Shown here: positions 1 through 8,371 of the stretch, piece after piece | Layout of the letters: every line of letters begins with the position of its first letter | How positions within the stretch are numbered: the first letter of the stretch is position 1 | Assembly (NCBI GenBank): GCA_900545535.1 | Contig: UQZN01000004.1 | Coordinates: 71,230-135,229, forward strand | Source of the DNA: an uncultured Phascolarctobacterium sp. | GTDB taxonomy: Bacteria; Bacillota; Negativicutes; Acidaminococcales; Acidaminococcaceae | Direction of reading: 5' to 3' | DNA: 64,000 nucleotides | Position numbers and translations under genes: made by a program | Notes under the pieces: generated by a model | Databases searched by the model: none | Told to the model about the DNA's origin: nothing | Seen by the model: the letters and a program-made list of their open reading frames with translations, nothing else

Positions 1-1
1 G

Positions 2-1411
2 GTTCAAGCGCTGTCTCTTAGTGAAGCTCAGCAGGAAAAGCTGAAAATTACAGCGGCATATATTTGTGATGTTATAGCACCTAATCTGGCACTGACCAGA
101 CAGGAGATAACGAATACTCTCAGAGCTTTGAACGGAGAGTACATCGAACCGGGCCCCGGTGGAGCACCTACAAGCGGTCGGGCTGATATTTTACCTACAG
201 GACGCAACTTTTTTGGAGTTGATCCCAATAACCTGCCTACACCTGCGGCCTGGGAACTTGGAAAATTGTTGGCTGACCAGGTGATCATCCGTTACATCAG
301 TGAAGAAAACGAATACCCTGAAAGCATTGGCATCGTTTTATGGTCTGATTCAAATATGCGCAGCAACGGGCAATGTATTGCCGAATTTTTATATTTGCTC
401 GGCGTTAAACCTGTTTGGCAAAGAGGCAGTCAAAGGGTCATCGATTTAGAAATAATACCGCTGGCAGAATTGCAGCGCCCGCGTATAGACATCATGGCTC
501 GGATCAGCGGTTTATTTAGAGACTCGATGGCAGCGGCCGTAGAATTATTAGAACAAGCAGTCGAAATGGTTGCCGGGCTTGATGAAACAACAGAAGAAAA
601 TTTTGTCAAAAAACATATCCAAAGTGATGTAGAAGCCTTGACCAGAGAAGGATTGACAGCAGAAGAGTCTGTCAATCAGGCCGCCTATCGCATTTTCGGC
701 TGTCCGCCGGGTGGTTATGGGGCAGGTGTAGCACACCTTATCGAAGAGAAAAACTGGGAAAACATTGCTGACTTAGCCGACGTCTATGTACGATGGGGCG
801 CCCATGCCTATGGTAAAAATAACAACGGTGATTTTGTTCCGCAGTTGTTTCGCAGACGCTTGAGTAATATTGATATTACTATCAAAAATATGGATAACCA
901 CGAAGTGCATTTACTCAATTCAGACGATTTCAACGCCTACTGTGGTGGTATGAACGTAGCAGTACGCAGTATTCGCGGCAAAATGCCTAAATGCTATATT
1001 GGCGATAGCGCCGACAAAGCCCATACAGAAACCAAAAGCCTTGATGAAGAATTTCGCAGGGTATTTAGAGGCGAATCCATGAACCCTAAATATTTGGAAG
1101 GAATGAAAAAACACGGCTACAAAGGCGCGTCTGATCTGGCGGCATTGGTAGCACATGCCTATGGCTGGGATGTTACCAGCTCGGTAATGGAAGACTGGAT
1201 GTACGAAGGTTTTGCCGGAAAACTGGTTTTGGATGAAGACATGCGGCAATGGATGCAGGAAGTAAATCCATGGGCCCTGCAAAGAATAACTGAAAAGCTG
1301 TTAGAAGCAGAACAACGCCAGCTGTGGTCGCCGCTGCCTGAAACAAAAGCTGCACTAAAAAAAATCTACCTTGAGATTGAGGGTGAGCTGGAAGAAAAAA
1401 GTGATCTTTAA
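2..1411 (+). CDS. CobN-like chelatase large subunit, C-terminal part (5' end outside window)
   Basis: The reading frame is open from the first bases of the window, so this is the C-terminal part (about 470 residues) of a protein whose family usually exceeds 1,100 residues. An internal TTG at 128 is not a believable start because conserved sequence precedes it. Motifs typical of the CobN/ChlH/BchH family are visible, including EPGPGGAPTSGRADILPTGR and GGYGAGVAHLIEEKNW. CobN inserts cobalt in aerobic B12 synthesis, but CobN-like proteins also occur in uptake loci of anaerobes. One of these, HmuS of Bacteroides heme-uptake loci, has been linked to heme iron removal. Here it is followed 55 bases later by a periplasmic binding protein and then a TonB receptor, with no B12 synthesis genes nearby. 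I infer a role in handling an imported tetrapyrrole or metal. The family call is firm; the substrate is not. Confidence 0.88.
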   Translation, partial: VQALSLSEAQQEKLKITAAYICDVIAPNLALTRQEITNTLRALNGEYIEPGPGGAPTSGRADILPTGRNFFGVDPNNLPTPAAWELGKLLADQVIIRYISEENEYPESIGIVLWSDSNMRSNGQCIAEFLYLLGVKPVWQRGSQRVIDLEIIPLAELQRPRIDIMARISGLFRDSMAAAVELLEQAVEMVAGLDETTEENFVKKHIQSDVEALTREGLTAEESVNQAAYRIFGCPPGGYGAGVAHLIEEKNWENIADLADVYVRWGAHAYGKNNNGDFVPQLFRRRLSNIDITIKNMDNHEVHLLNSDDFNAYCGGMNVAVRSIRGKMPKCYIGDSADKAHTETKSLDEEFRRVFRGESMNPKYLEGMKKHGYKGASDLAALVAHAYGWDVTSSVMEDWMYEGFAGKLVLDEDMRQWMQEVNPWALQRITEKLLEAEQRQLWSPLPETKAALKKIYLEIEGELEEKSDL

Positions 1412-1465
1412 AGTTAAAATATTTTGTGTGACAATCTAAAAGCTATGCTGGGACTGATCAAGAAT

Positions 1466-2425
1466 ATGAAAATAGCAAAAATTGTGCTGAGTTATATTAT
1501 TCTGGCTTTGGCAGTAATATCTACGAACGGCTGTGATAATGAAAAAAATACAGCATTACCTTATGTAAGTAAAAATACAAACTATCTGGGACTTAAAGAT
1601 AGTAATGGAAATGTTATAAAAGGAATTAAACCACCGCAGAAAATCGTATCTCTGACGCTGCGTTCCGATGAAATACTTCTCGATTTAGCAGAGCCTGAAA
1701 ATATTCGTGCTTTAAGCAAATGGGCGGACGACCCATTGATCTCGAATGTTGTTGAAAAAGCAAAAAATGTTTCGAGGCGGGCTGTAATCAACGAAGAAGC
1801 TATCATAGAACTTGAACCTGACTTAGTAGTATTATCACAATCTCAGCCCTATGACCTGGTTCATCGTTTAAGAAACATGGGCATACTTGTTTATGTATGT
1901 CCTCTAGCCAAAACAGTGCAAGATACCAAAGACATGATATTGGATCTGGGCATATTACTGAGACGGGAAGATGAAGCAAGAAAAATACTTGCTGACATGA
2001 ACTTCGTGATAAATGATATCCAGAAGAAGGCAGACCAAATATCAGAAAGTGAACGGGTAACTGTCTATCGGTTTTCGGTAAGTGGCGGCAATGGCGGTAA
2101 AAACAGCTATTATGACGATATTTGCCGTCTAGCCGGAGTAATCAATACGGCAGGTAAAATGCACTTTAGGGGAACACAGCTTATGCCTAAAGAGCAGGTA
2201 GTGCAGATGAACCCTGATGTTATATTTTTACCGACTTGGGATTACAGTGGGAAAATAGATTTAGAAGAATATAAGAAAGAGATTATTAACGATCCTGCTT
2301 TACAAACTGTCAAAGCGATCCAAACGGAAAGTTTGTATGTTATTCCAGATAAACATATGCTGTCATCGTCTCAATATATGGTGGAGTGTATCAAAGACAT
2401 TTATGAAGCTTGCTACGAAAGATAG
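1466..2425 (+). CDS. Periplasmic metal-chelate binding lipoprotein (BtuF/FecB/FepB type)
   Basis: This is a cluster-A periplasmic binding protein for cobalamin, heme or siderophore-iron import. The ATG at 1466 gives a short basic N-terminus, a hydrophobic stretch and a Cys at residue 23 (STNGC), a slightly atypical lipobox. Upstream TTG 1424 and ATG 1445 are possible but lack a better ribosome site. The two-lobe pattern is visible: IVSLTLRSDEILLDL near residue 55, EPDLVVL near residue 115, and a C-terminal NPDVIFLPTW followed by DPALQTVKAI. It follows the CobN-like gene closely on the same strand and is probably co-transcribed. No partner permease or ATPase lies nearby, so it must share one from elsewhere or from beyond the left edge. 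It is a paralog of the protein at 4737-5624, with which it shares DPALQ..KA and a SSSQY/SSSTQY motif near the C-terminus. Confidence 0.85.
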   Translation: MKIAKIVLSYIILALAVISTNGCDNEKNTALPYVSKNTNYLGLKDSNGNVIKGIKPPQKIVSLTLRSDEILLDLAEPENIRALSKWADDPLISNVVEKAKNVSRRAVINEEAIIELEPDLVVLSQSQPYDLVHRLRNMGILVYVCPLAKTVQDTKDMILDLGILLRREDEARKILADMNFVINDIQKKADQISESERVTVYRFSVSGGNGGKNSYYDDICRLAGVINTAGKMHFRGTQLMPKEQVVQMNPDVIFLPTWDYSGKIDLEEYKKEIINDPALQTVKAIQTESLYVIPDKHMLSSSQYMVECIKDIYEACYER

Positions 2426-2670
2426 GATAAAGCATATATCAGTTCAATAAAATATAAATGTATTATTGAAAGTTGCAATAGAGTAGTTTTGACCACAAAA
2501 TGCATAATCATGTTTCTCTAATCGTTATAAAGTTATATTTAAACTAATGGAAACATATGGTATGGACTGGATAAGCAATAAATTAAATTTGTAACTTCAA
2601 GAAACGACTAATTTTTTTGCAATTACTGGTGGTAAGGTACTGTTTTATTGGTTGTTGATAAAGTAAAATG

Positions 2671-2697
2671 CTGTACGTCTGTACGAAATGAGTACAG
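2671..2697 (+). promoter_or_regulatory. CTGTAC/GTACAG inverted-repeat cluster in the leader of the first TonB receptor
   Basis: Within the 317-base gap after the binding protein, two CTGTAC hexamers (2671-2676 and 2679-2684) precede a GTACAG (2692-2697). Either CTGTAC can pair with the GTACAG, giving a hairpin with a 7-base loop or its register-shifted alternative. No T-run follows, so it does not look like a terminator. The same hexamers cluster upstream of the TonB receptor at 8372-10285. It could be a protein operator or an RNA switch. The rest of the gap is AT-rich and I see nothing else firm in it. Confidence 0.4.
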
Positions 2698-2742
2698 TGA
2701 AAACTTTATTTCAATAATAAAAAAGATGAAAGGAAGTTGAGT

Positions 2743-4688
2743 ATGTTGAAGAAGAGTATGAGTAAGAGTGCTATGATGATAGCACTGATAACTGGGAGTG
2801 TCATCTGGGGGGGTACTGTAGTACAATACATGCTGAAGAACCGGATCAGATATTTACACTAGATCCAATGATCGTGACTGCACAAAGAGCAGAAACTAGG
2901 GATTTGGAAACTCCGGCAACTACTAGCGTTATTACTGCAGAAGATATCGAAAATAAGGGGTTTGTGAGTGTTTTTGATGCGTTGGAGCAAACTATAGGTA
3001 TTCAAAGTTATTCCTACACAGGTGGACAAGGAGATAACGGTAGTTCTACAGGAAGGACTTATATTAGGGGTTTAGATAAAGGAACATTGATTCTATTAAA
3101 TGGAGCACCAATTAATCTAAATAATTATAATTCAACAGCTGGTATTCCAATATCTGCTGTTGAAAGAATTGAGGTTGTAAAAGGATCTAACTCAGTACTT
3201 TATGGCAGCGAAGCTATGGGCGGTGTTATAAATATTGTTACTAAAAAAGCTGGGAAGGTTCGAAATGACATTGCAATTACTGGTGGTAATATTAATAGAG
3301 CGTGGGAAGTTAATTCTCGGGGAGATAAATATATTGTAAGCTTTGGGCGAGAGTACTTTAAGGAATTTAAAAATTCATCAATGAAATATGATAATGCCTA
3401 TGATACAAATAGAAGAGCTTACAACAAGGATAATCTGTTTGCAAGTGTTAGTATTTCTAAAGACTTGACTTTGAATTATATGCATACAGAAGCTAACAAT
3501 ACGGGTATGAATTATTTAAAGCCAGATGCTTCTTTAGCCAAAACCTCTTATAGTTATGATGATAAACGTGATAATGTTGCTTTGATATATGATGATAACA
3601 ATAATAAAGTAAAATCAAATTTAACTTTTAATAGACGCAGAGTCGATGGGAAACAATATAAAACTGATGGAACTGTTGCCAGAAGTGGCAATAGCAGTAA
3701 CTTTGTATTATACAGTATCAATTTTGATAATAATAAAAAATGGGATTTATCAGATAAAAGCAGTTTACTGGCTGGTTTTACTGCAAATAAAGAAAAATAT
3801 AAAGAAATTGCAGATAGTTCACATGCAATTGATAGGGATAGCTTGGGTGTATATGTATCATATGATCATAAATACACTGATAGACTTTCTTCTGTTATAG
3901 GGCTAAGAGGACATTTTGTAAAAGATAATGGTTTCGATGGTGCTCATAATGCGTATTTGCCACAGTTACAGACTCTATATAAAATTAATGATGCAACAAG
4001 TTTGTATGTTAATGTTGGCAAAGCTTTTGAAATGCCAGCAGTAAATTCTAAATATTCAAGGTCTGGAACTGGAGCGAATAGTGCGTTAAAACCACAGGAG
4101 GGGTGGACTTATGAAACTGGAATAAAGCATATTACAGAAACAAGCTCAACTAAATTTGCTGTATTTAATATGCAAATGGATAATAAATTTGCTTGGCGTA
4201 AATATAATCAATTAGGTATTACTCCTCCTGCAGGAGTTGATCCTAATACTTATATTCAAGTTAATTTAGGGAAGTTCAGAAATACTGGTGTAGAGTTTGA
4301 ATATAATAAAATTTTAAGTGAGAATTGGCAATATAATGCTGGATTTACGTACCAAAATCCAGAAGCAAAAGATTCAGGGACATGGGAACAGCAGTCTGCT
4401 AGGATTCAATTGACTACAGGCGCAAAATATAGCTATAGTAAATTATGGGTAGGAATGAATTTGTTTTATTCAGGAGATAGAGAAGATGCGACTAAAAAAG
4501 TTGCTGGAAAAATACATAAATTAAAAGACAATATTAAATTAAATGCGGTCATATCATATGCACCTGACAAAAATAACAGTTTTAAATTTAATTTATATAA
4601 TTTGTTGGATCGGGACAATGTATTGAATGTTAGTGAAAATTTAGATAGACCTTTCAATTGGACACTATCTTATAATCACTCTTTCTGA
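2743..4688 (+). CDS. TonB-dependent outer membrane receptor, out of frame at a G7 tract (phase-off or broken)
   Basis: ATG 2743 has a good ribosome site (AGGAAG, 6 bases away) and starts a signal peptide (MLKKSMSKSAMMIALITGSV). A run of seven Gs at 2807-2813 throws this frame onto a TAG at 2860. With eight Gs it would read through as WGGYCSTIHA|EEPDQ, a credible cleavage site, into the 606-codon receptor frame open from 2868. The receptor has a TonB box (PMIVTAQRAE), a plug domain with AEDIENKGFVSVFDALEQ and ERIEVVKGSNSVLYGSEAMGG, and a barrel ending in Phe. Internal initiation at ATG 2868 would lack an export signal. The gene is very AT-rich compared with the core genes, suggesting transfer. 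The BtuB/heme/catecholate-type plug does not fix the ligand. A sequencing error in the G run is the main alternative to phase variation. Confidence 0.85.
2807..2813 (+). repeat. Poly-G tract (G7) in signal-peptide codons
   Basis: Seven consecutive Gs lie at about codon 22-24 of the receptor that starts at 2743. Eight (or five, or eleven) Gs would restore the full reading frame; seven ends it after 39 codons. Homopolymeric G tracts near the 5' end of surface-protein genes are classical slipped-strand mispairing sites. Confidence 0.75.
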
Positions 4689-4736
4689 GGAGATTAGTGT
4701 TGGCGTTCTAATAATAGTCGACACTAATAATTAAAT

Positions 4737-5624
4737 ATGAAAAAATTTATTTTTATATCTGTTATAATTTTGTTTCTTGTTATCATTTTTCAAAGCAATT
4801 TAGATCATTCAGAAAGTAAATTACTTCAGAAAAAAACTGGCTACAGTAGAGTATTGGCAATCTCTCCTGCACTTGAAGAAATTGCATTAGATTTACTTGA
4901 ACCTGAAAAAATTGTAGCTATAAGTGATAGTAGTAGAAATTCTGGCAATGAAATAGTTGCAAAGAAAGCTAATAAAATCAAAAATAAAGTTTCAGAAAAA
5001 CCTAGTACAGAAGAAATAATAAATTTAAAACCGGATGTTATCCTTATCCCAGTTGTTTTTACTAGGACGCAGGCGGATGTTCTAAAGGATTGTGGGTTTA
5101 ATGTTATTCCATTAGACATACCAGAGGGTTATGAAGCAATCAAAAAAAGAATTATGTATATTGCTAAAAACTTAGGTGTGGAAAATAAAGGCGCAATAGT
5201 TACGCAACAAATGGAAAATAAAATACAATCTGTTAGAAGCCGCTTAAAAAAGATTGATGAACCTAAAATTGTTATAGGGTATTCTGTTAATGGAGCTTTT
5301 GGAAGGAAACATGGATCCTTTGATAATATTTGTAAAGAGGCAAATGCTGTAAACGGAGCAGGATTAGTGAATTTGCAAAGAGGTGAACATCTGTCAAAGG
5401 AGCAAATAATAAAATTAGATCCAGATGTCATTATTTGTTCTGTATCAAGTAAGGATAACAATATGATCAAAGAAATTTTAGAAGATCCAGCGTTACAACA
5501 AATAAAAGCTGTAAAAAGTAAAGCTGTTTTAGTAGCAGAAGACCGCTATATGAGTTCTAGTACGCAGTATTTTGTAGATGCTGTAGACCATATTTCAAAA
5601 TTAGTTTATCCGGAATATTTGTGA
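4737..5624 (+). CDS. Periplasmic binding protein of cobalamin/siderophore/heme ABC importers
   Basis: A second cluster-A binding protein, 295 residues, 48 bases after the TonB receptor on the same strand. The N-terminus (MKKFIFISVIILFLVIIFQS) is an uncleaved-looking membrane anchor or a signal without a lipobox Cys, unlike its paralog at 1466-2425. The fold is recognisable from RVLAISPALEEIALDLLEPE near residue 40, LKPDVILIP near residue 98, LDPDVIICS and DPALQQIKAV near the C-terminus, and SSSTQYFVDAV. It is as AT-rich as the neighbouring receptor, whereas its paralog before the receptor is less so; the two copies may have different origins. It presumably takes substrate from the receptor and passes it to an importer encoded elsewhere. 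Confidence 0.83.
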   Translation: MKKFIFISVIILFLVIIFQSNLDHSESKLLQKKTGYSRVLAISPALEEIALDLLEPEKIVAISDSSRNSGNEIVAKKANKIKNKVSEKPSTEEIINLKPDVILIPVVFTRTQADVLKDCGFNVIPLDIPEGYEAIKKRIMYIAKNLGVENKGAIVTQQMENKIQSVRSRLKKIDEPKIVIGYSVNGAFGRKHGSFDNICKEANAVNGAGLVNLQRGEHLSKEQIIKLDPDVIICSVSSKDNNMIKEILEDPALQQIKAVKSKAVLVAEDRYMSSSTQYFVDAVDHISKLVYPEYL

Positions 5625-5691
5625 AGCAATATATTTTTTGATTTTCCAGTAATTATTAAATTATGGCACACTGAAAAATTAATTTTCAAAC

Positions 5692-5740
5692 AAAAAAACC
5701 GTCAAAGCCCTTGAAAACTAGGCTTTGACGGTACTTTTTT
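5692..5740. terminator. Bidirectional Rho-independent terminator
   Basis: A 12-bp perfect stem (5698-5709 with 5721-5732) is flanked by an A-run on the left and a T-run on the right, so it can stop transcription from both sides. It ends the uptake island and lies next to the tRNA gene. Confidence 0.85.
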
Positions 5741-5741
5741 A

Positions 5742-5816
5742 TGGAGCGGGTGACGAGGCTCGAACTCGCGACACGCGGCTTGGGAAGCCGCTGCTCTACC
5801 ACTGAGCTACACCCGC
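5742..5816 (-). tRNA. tRNA-Gly (anticodon CCC)
   Basis: A complete cloverleaf can be folded on the minus strand: acceptor GCGGGTG/CACCCGC, D stem GCTC/GAGC, anticodon stem GCGGC/GCCGC with loop TTCCCAA, T arm with TTCGAGC, discriminator T and an encoded CCA. Anticodon CCC reads the GGG glycine codon. Its 3' end faces the AT-rich uptake island at 2.4-5.6 kb, the usual side for tRNA-associated insertions. Confidence 0.95.
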
Positions 5817-5884
5817 ATGATTACTAAATCATTATAGCACAAACCTTGTTAGTTGCAAAGCTGCTGCAAGAAAAAATATGATAT

Positions 5885-7027
5885 TTAAGCGTTATCTTCC
5901 TGTCCAATATTTTTCTGCTGCAGCTGTTGGCGTACGCTGGCTGACAAAATATAGGCTACAACGGAAGCCACTGGTACGCTGACGATGATGCCCAGGACGC
6001 CGGCCAGACTGCCGCCGACGGTGATGGCTGCCAGTACCCAGATTTCTGATAAACCCACGGATTTACCGACGATCTTAGGATAAAGGATATCGCCTTCGAT
6101 GCGCTGCAGCACAAAGAAGAAAAGAATAAACAGCCAGATCTTGCCGGGAGCGGCCAGCCCGATGAGAATAAGGCCTAAAAGAGCGCTGATAATGGTGCCG
6201 ATGATAGGTATAATAGCCAGAAAGCCGACGATGACGGAGATGGACAAGGCGTAGGGCAGACCTAAGAGCAGCATGCCGGCGAGGCATAATAATCCCAGGC
6301 AGAAGGCTTCCAGCAGCTGACCGCCGATATAACCTGAGAAAATCGCATGGGCGGCACGGCCAAGATCAAGCAGGTAAGCCGCGCGTTTACTGCTGCAGAA
6401 GGCTAAAATCAGATCGCGGGTCTGGTTAGCGATTTTTTCTTTGCTTAATAACAGGTACACAGCAAAAACAGCGCCGATAACGATATTGCTGATCAGGGAG
6501 ATGATAGAGGTCGTGATATTTAAGGTATTATAGAATAAGGTCGTTTTATTAGTTTCCCAGTAGGTGTCGAGGGCGTGCAGTAATTCTGACCACTGCGCCT
6601 GCAGGTAATCCAGCGTATCAGGCGAAAGCGCCAGTTCAGCCCACTTCTCTTTCAGGGAAAGTGTCACTTCGGCAGAGGCTTGGGGCAGAGTTTTGACGAT
6701 CATATTGAAGCTCTGGTGCAGGTCCGGGCCGATTTTGAGGCCGCCGATCAGGACGACGCCGATGATAACGGTCAGGGTGACGATCAGGCAGACGGGACGT
6801 TTGATTTTTTGGGGCCAGTCAGAGCGGAAGCGTGCAAACAGTTTTTGCCAGAGACGTTCGATGTGCACTAAAGGCACATTGATGATAAAGGCCAGGCAGC
6901 CGCCGATGATAAAAGGCATGATTAAATTGAAGAAGAAGCCAAGCAGGGCCAGCGCCGCTTCATAACGCCAGAGTGCCCAGATAAAGAGGATGACTGCCAG
7001 CAAGGGCAGGAATCTTTTGCGTTCCAT
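5885..7027 (-). CDS. AI-2E/PerM-family membrane transporter
   Basis: A multi-spanning inner-membrane protein of about 380 residues from the AI-2E exporter/PerM family; members move quorum signals, Na+/H+ or unknown solutes, and most are uncharacterised. ATG 7027 is preferred over the upstream start at 7075 because AGGAG lies 8 bases before it. Two N-terminal membrane helices, a large soluble loop (about residues 60-150), then five or six hydrophobic segments are visible. The family-typical stretch LGLPYALSISVIVGFLAIIP is followed by a C-terminal region with YPKIVGKSVGL. It stands alone between the tRNA and the repeat region. Confidence 0.85.
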   Translation of the reverse strand: MERKRFLPLLAVILFIWALWRYEAALALLGFFFNLIMPFIIGGCLAFIINVPLVHIERLWQKLFARFRSDWPQKIKRPVCLIVTLTVIIGVVLIGGLKIGPDLHQSFNMIVKTLPQASAEVTLSLKEKWAELALSPDTLDYLQAQWSELLHALDTYWETNKTTLFYNTLNITTSIISLISNIVIGAVFAVYLLLSKEKIANQTRDLILAFCSSKRAAYLLDLGRAAHAIFSGYIGGQLLEAFCLGLLCLAGMLLLGLPYALSISVIVGFLAIIPIIGTIISALLGLILIGLAAPGKIWLFILFFFVLQRIEGDILYPKIVGKSVGLSEIWVLAAITVGGSLAGVLGIIVSVPVASVVAYILSASVRQQLQQKNIGQEDNA

Positions 7028-7103
7028 TATTTTTGCTCCTGTATAAATAGTTATAAACTGATTCCATTGTACCATAGAACCGACAGCCCTTAAAGGGCAA
7101 TTG

Positions 7104-7280
7104 TCTTGGAAGTGTGAACATTTGGCGAAGTTTTGGGTCTGCCTGTTCTTGTGGTATCGTTTGAGTGCTTAATGAGGTCTTTGCGAATTTAGCACACATA
7201 CATACCCTTGTGGTATTGTGTGAAAACTTGGCGAGGTATTTTCGAGCCTAGTGAGAATACATACCCTTATGGTATAATAG
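7104..7280. repeat. Degenerate ~59-bp tandem repeats upstream of the nucleoid-protein gene
   Basis: The core CTTGTGGTATCG (7148), CTTGTGGTATTG (7207) and CTTATGGTATAA (7266) recurs every 59 bases, with partly conserved text such as ACATACCCTT and TTGGCGA(A/G)G between copies. A partial unit starts near 7104. The last copy contains TATAAT (7273-7278), a likely -10 box for the gene at 7311. Unit length and divergence do not fit a CRISPR. Confidence 0.55.
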
Positions 7281-7310
7281 CACTACGAGTTTAAAAAAGT
7301 TGGTGAAAAA

Positions 7311-8312
7311 ATGATAGTTATCAGTAAAGCGATTTTGCATATTATGGACTTTAATTCAGGCGCCACTATCTATTCAGGAGCGGAACTGGATATGGGTGCG
7401 CCTGCTACTTATGATTTTCTGGCCGGACATCTGGATAAATTATTCAAGGACGCTTCGGCGAAAACAGGGCAGTTCCTGCCGGAAAGCGTTTTCAGTCAGA
7501 CGGCATCTAATTATTTGGATGAACATATCACTTTTGCTGATTTCAGCGCCGGTATCTGCAAAGATCTGGATGTCTGCCTGACAGATGCCGGTGAGACGGA
7601 TATCGTCGATGTCGTTGTCTGTGATTTTACGATCGAAACGGAGCGTTATCTGGGACTGATGCTGTATGGCAGCCGGCCTGCGTATACCCATCAGGTAGTC
7701 AACGACGGCACTGCTGTACGCAACGAGATCATCCGCCATTATGCGATCTTGCCGAATCCGGTGCAGAAAGTCAATACTTTTGCTCTGGTCAATGTTGCCA
7801 GCGGCGAGCTGCGCTTTGCCGATAAAAAACGCAGTATCGGCGGCGAAGACGTATATATCCTGCCGCAGCGGATCCTGCAGTGCAGCACTAATACCTCGAC
7901 GCGGGAAACGGTAAAGCTGGTAACGGAAATGGCGGGGCAGATCGCTGAAAATTACGGTTACAGCAGCACAGAAGCTGTCGCCAAAGTCAAAAGCTATCTG
8001 GCGGAAACGGCTGAAACTGACAGTAAGCTGACGACGGCTGCGCTGGCTAAAGAGGTGTTTGCCGATTCCGAGGTGCTTCAGCAGGAACTGCAGAAAGGGC
8101 TGGAAGAAGCGAAGTTGCCAGAACAGGTGCCAGTGGATAAAAATTACGCGCTGCGCGCGAGTAAATCGCTGAAGATCAAAACTGATACGGGGATCGAGAT
8201 CATCGTGCCGGCCGAATGTCTGGAAAATAATGATTATATCGAATTCGTCAGCAATCCTGATGGCAAGATCTCCATTTCGATCAAGAATATAGGCAAAATA
8301 TTGAACAGATAA
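7311..8312 (+). CDS. Nucleoid-associated protein, NdpA/YejK-like family
   Basis: A 333-residue soluble protein starting MIVISKAILHIMDFNSGATI, the hallmark N-terminus of the 37-kDa nucleoid-associated family, usually about 330 residues as here. Further family features are a conserved central F.L.NV.SGELRF-like stretch and a C-terminal segment rich in short strands (KTDTGIEIIVP...YIEFV...ISISIKNIGKI). E. coli YejK associates with the nucleoid; the function in Firmicutes is not well defined. It is monocistronic, with its promoter probably in the last unit of the tandem repeats and a strong terminator directly after the stop. Confidence 0.75.
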   Translation: MIVISKAILHIMDFNSGATIYSGAELDMGAPATYDFLAGHLDKLFKDASAKTGQFLPESVFSQTASNYLDEHITFADFSAGICKDLDVCLTDAGETDIVDVVVCDFTIETERYLGLMLYGSRPAYTHQVVNDGTAVRNEIIRHYAILPNPVQKVNTFALVNVASGELRFADKKRSIGGEDVYILPQRILQCSTNTSTRETVKLVTEMAGQIAENYGYSSTEAVAKVKSYLAETAETDSKLTTAALAKEVFADSEVLQQELQKGLEEAKLPEQVPVDKNYALRASKSLKIKTDTGIEIIVPAECLENNDYIEFVSNPDGKISISIKNIGKILNR

Positions 8313-8340
8313 AAAAACCAGTCCGTGAGGACTGGTTTTT
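8311..8340. terminator. Bidirectional terminator (AACCAGTCC/GGACTGGTT stem)
   Basis: An 11-bp perfect stem (8314-8324 with 8329-8339), loop GTGA, A-run before and T-run after. It serves the plus-strand gene ending at 8312 and the minus-strand receptor ending at 8372. An almost identical terminator lies at 10755-10788 on the other side of that receptor. Confidence 0.85.
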
Positions 8341-8371
8341 GTCTGTATATTATTAATTTGATAGATAGTTA

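Noticed and set aside
5742..5816. Direct repeat of the tRNA-Gly 3' end marking an island boundary inside the window
   Set aside because: I saw no second copy of the tRNA 3' sequence between 1 and 5741, so no attachment sites can be called here.
7104..7280. CRISPR-like array
   Set aside because: Repeats are degenerate and about 59 bp apart with partly shared spacers; no cas genes nearby.
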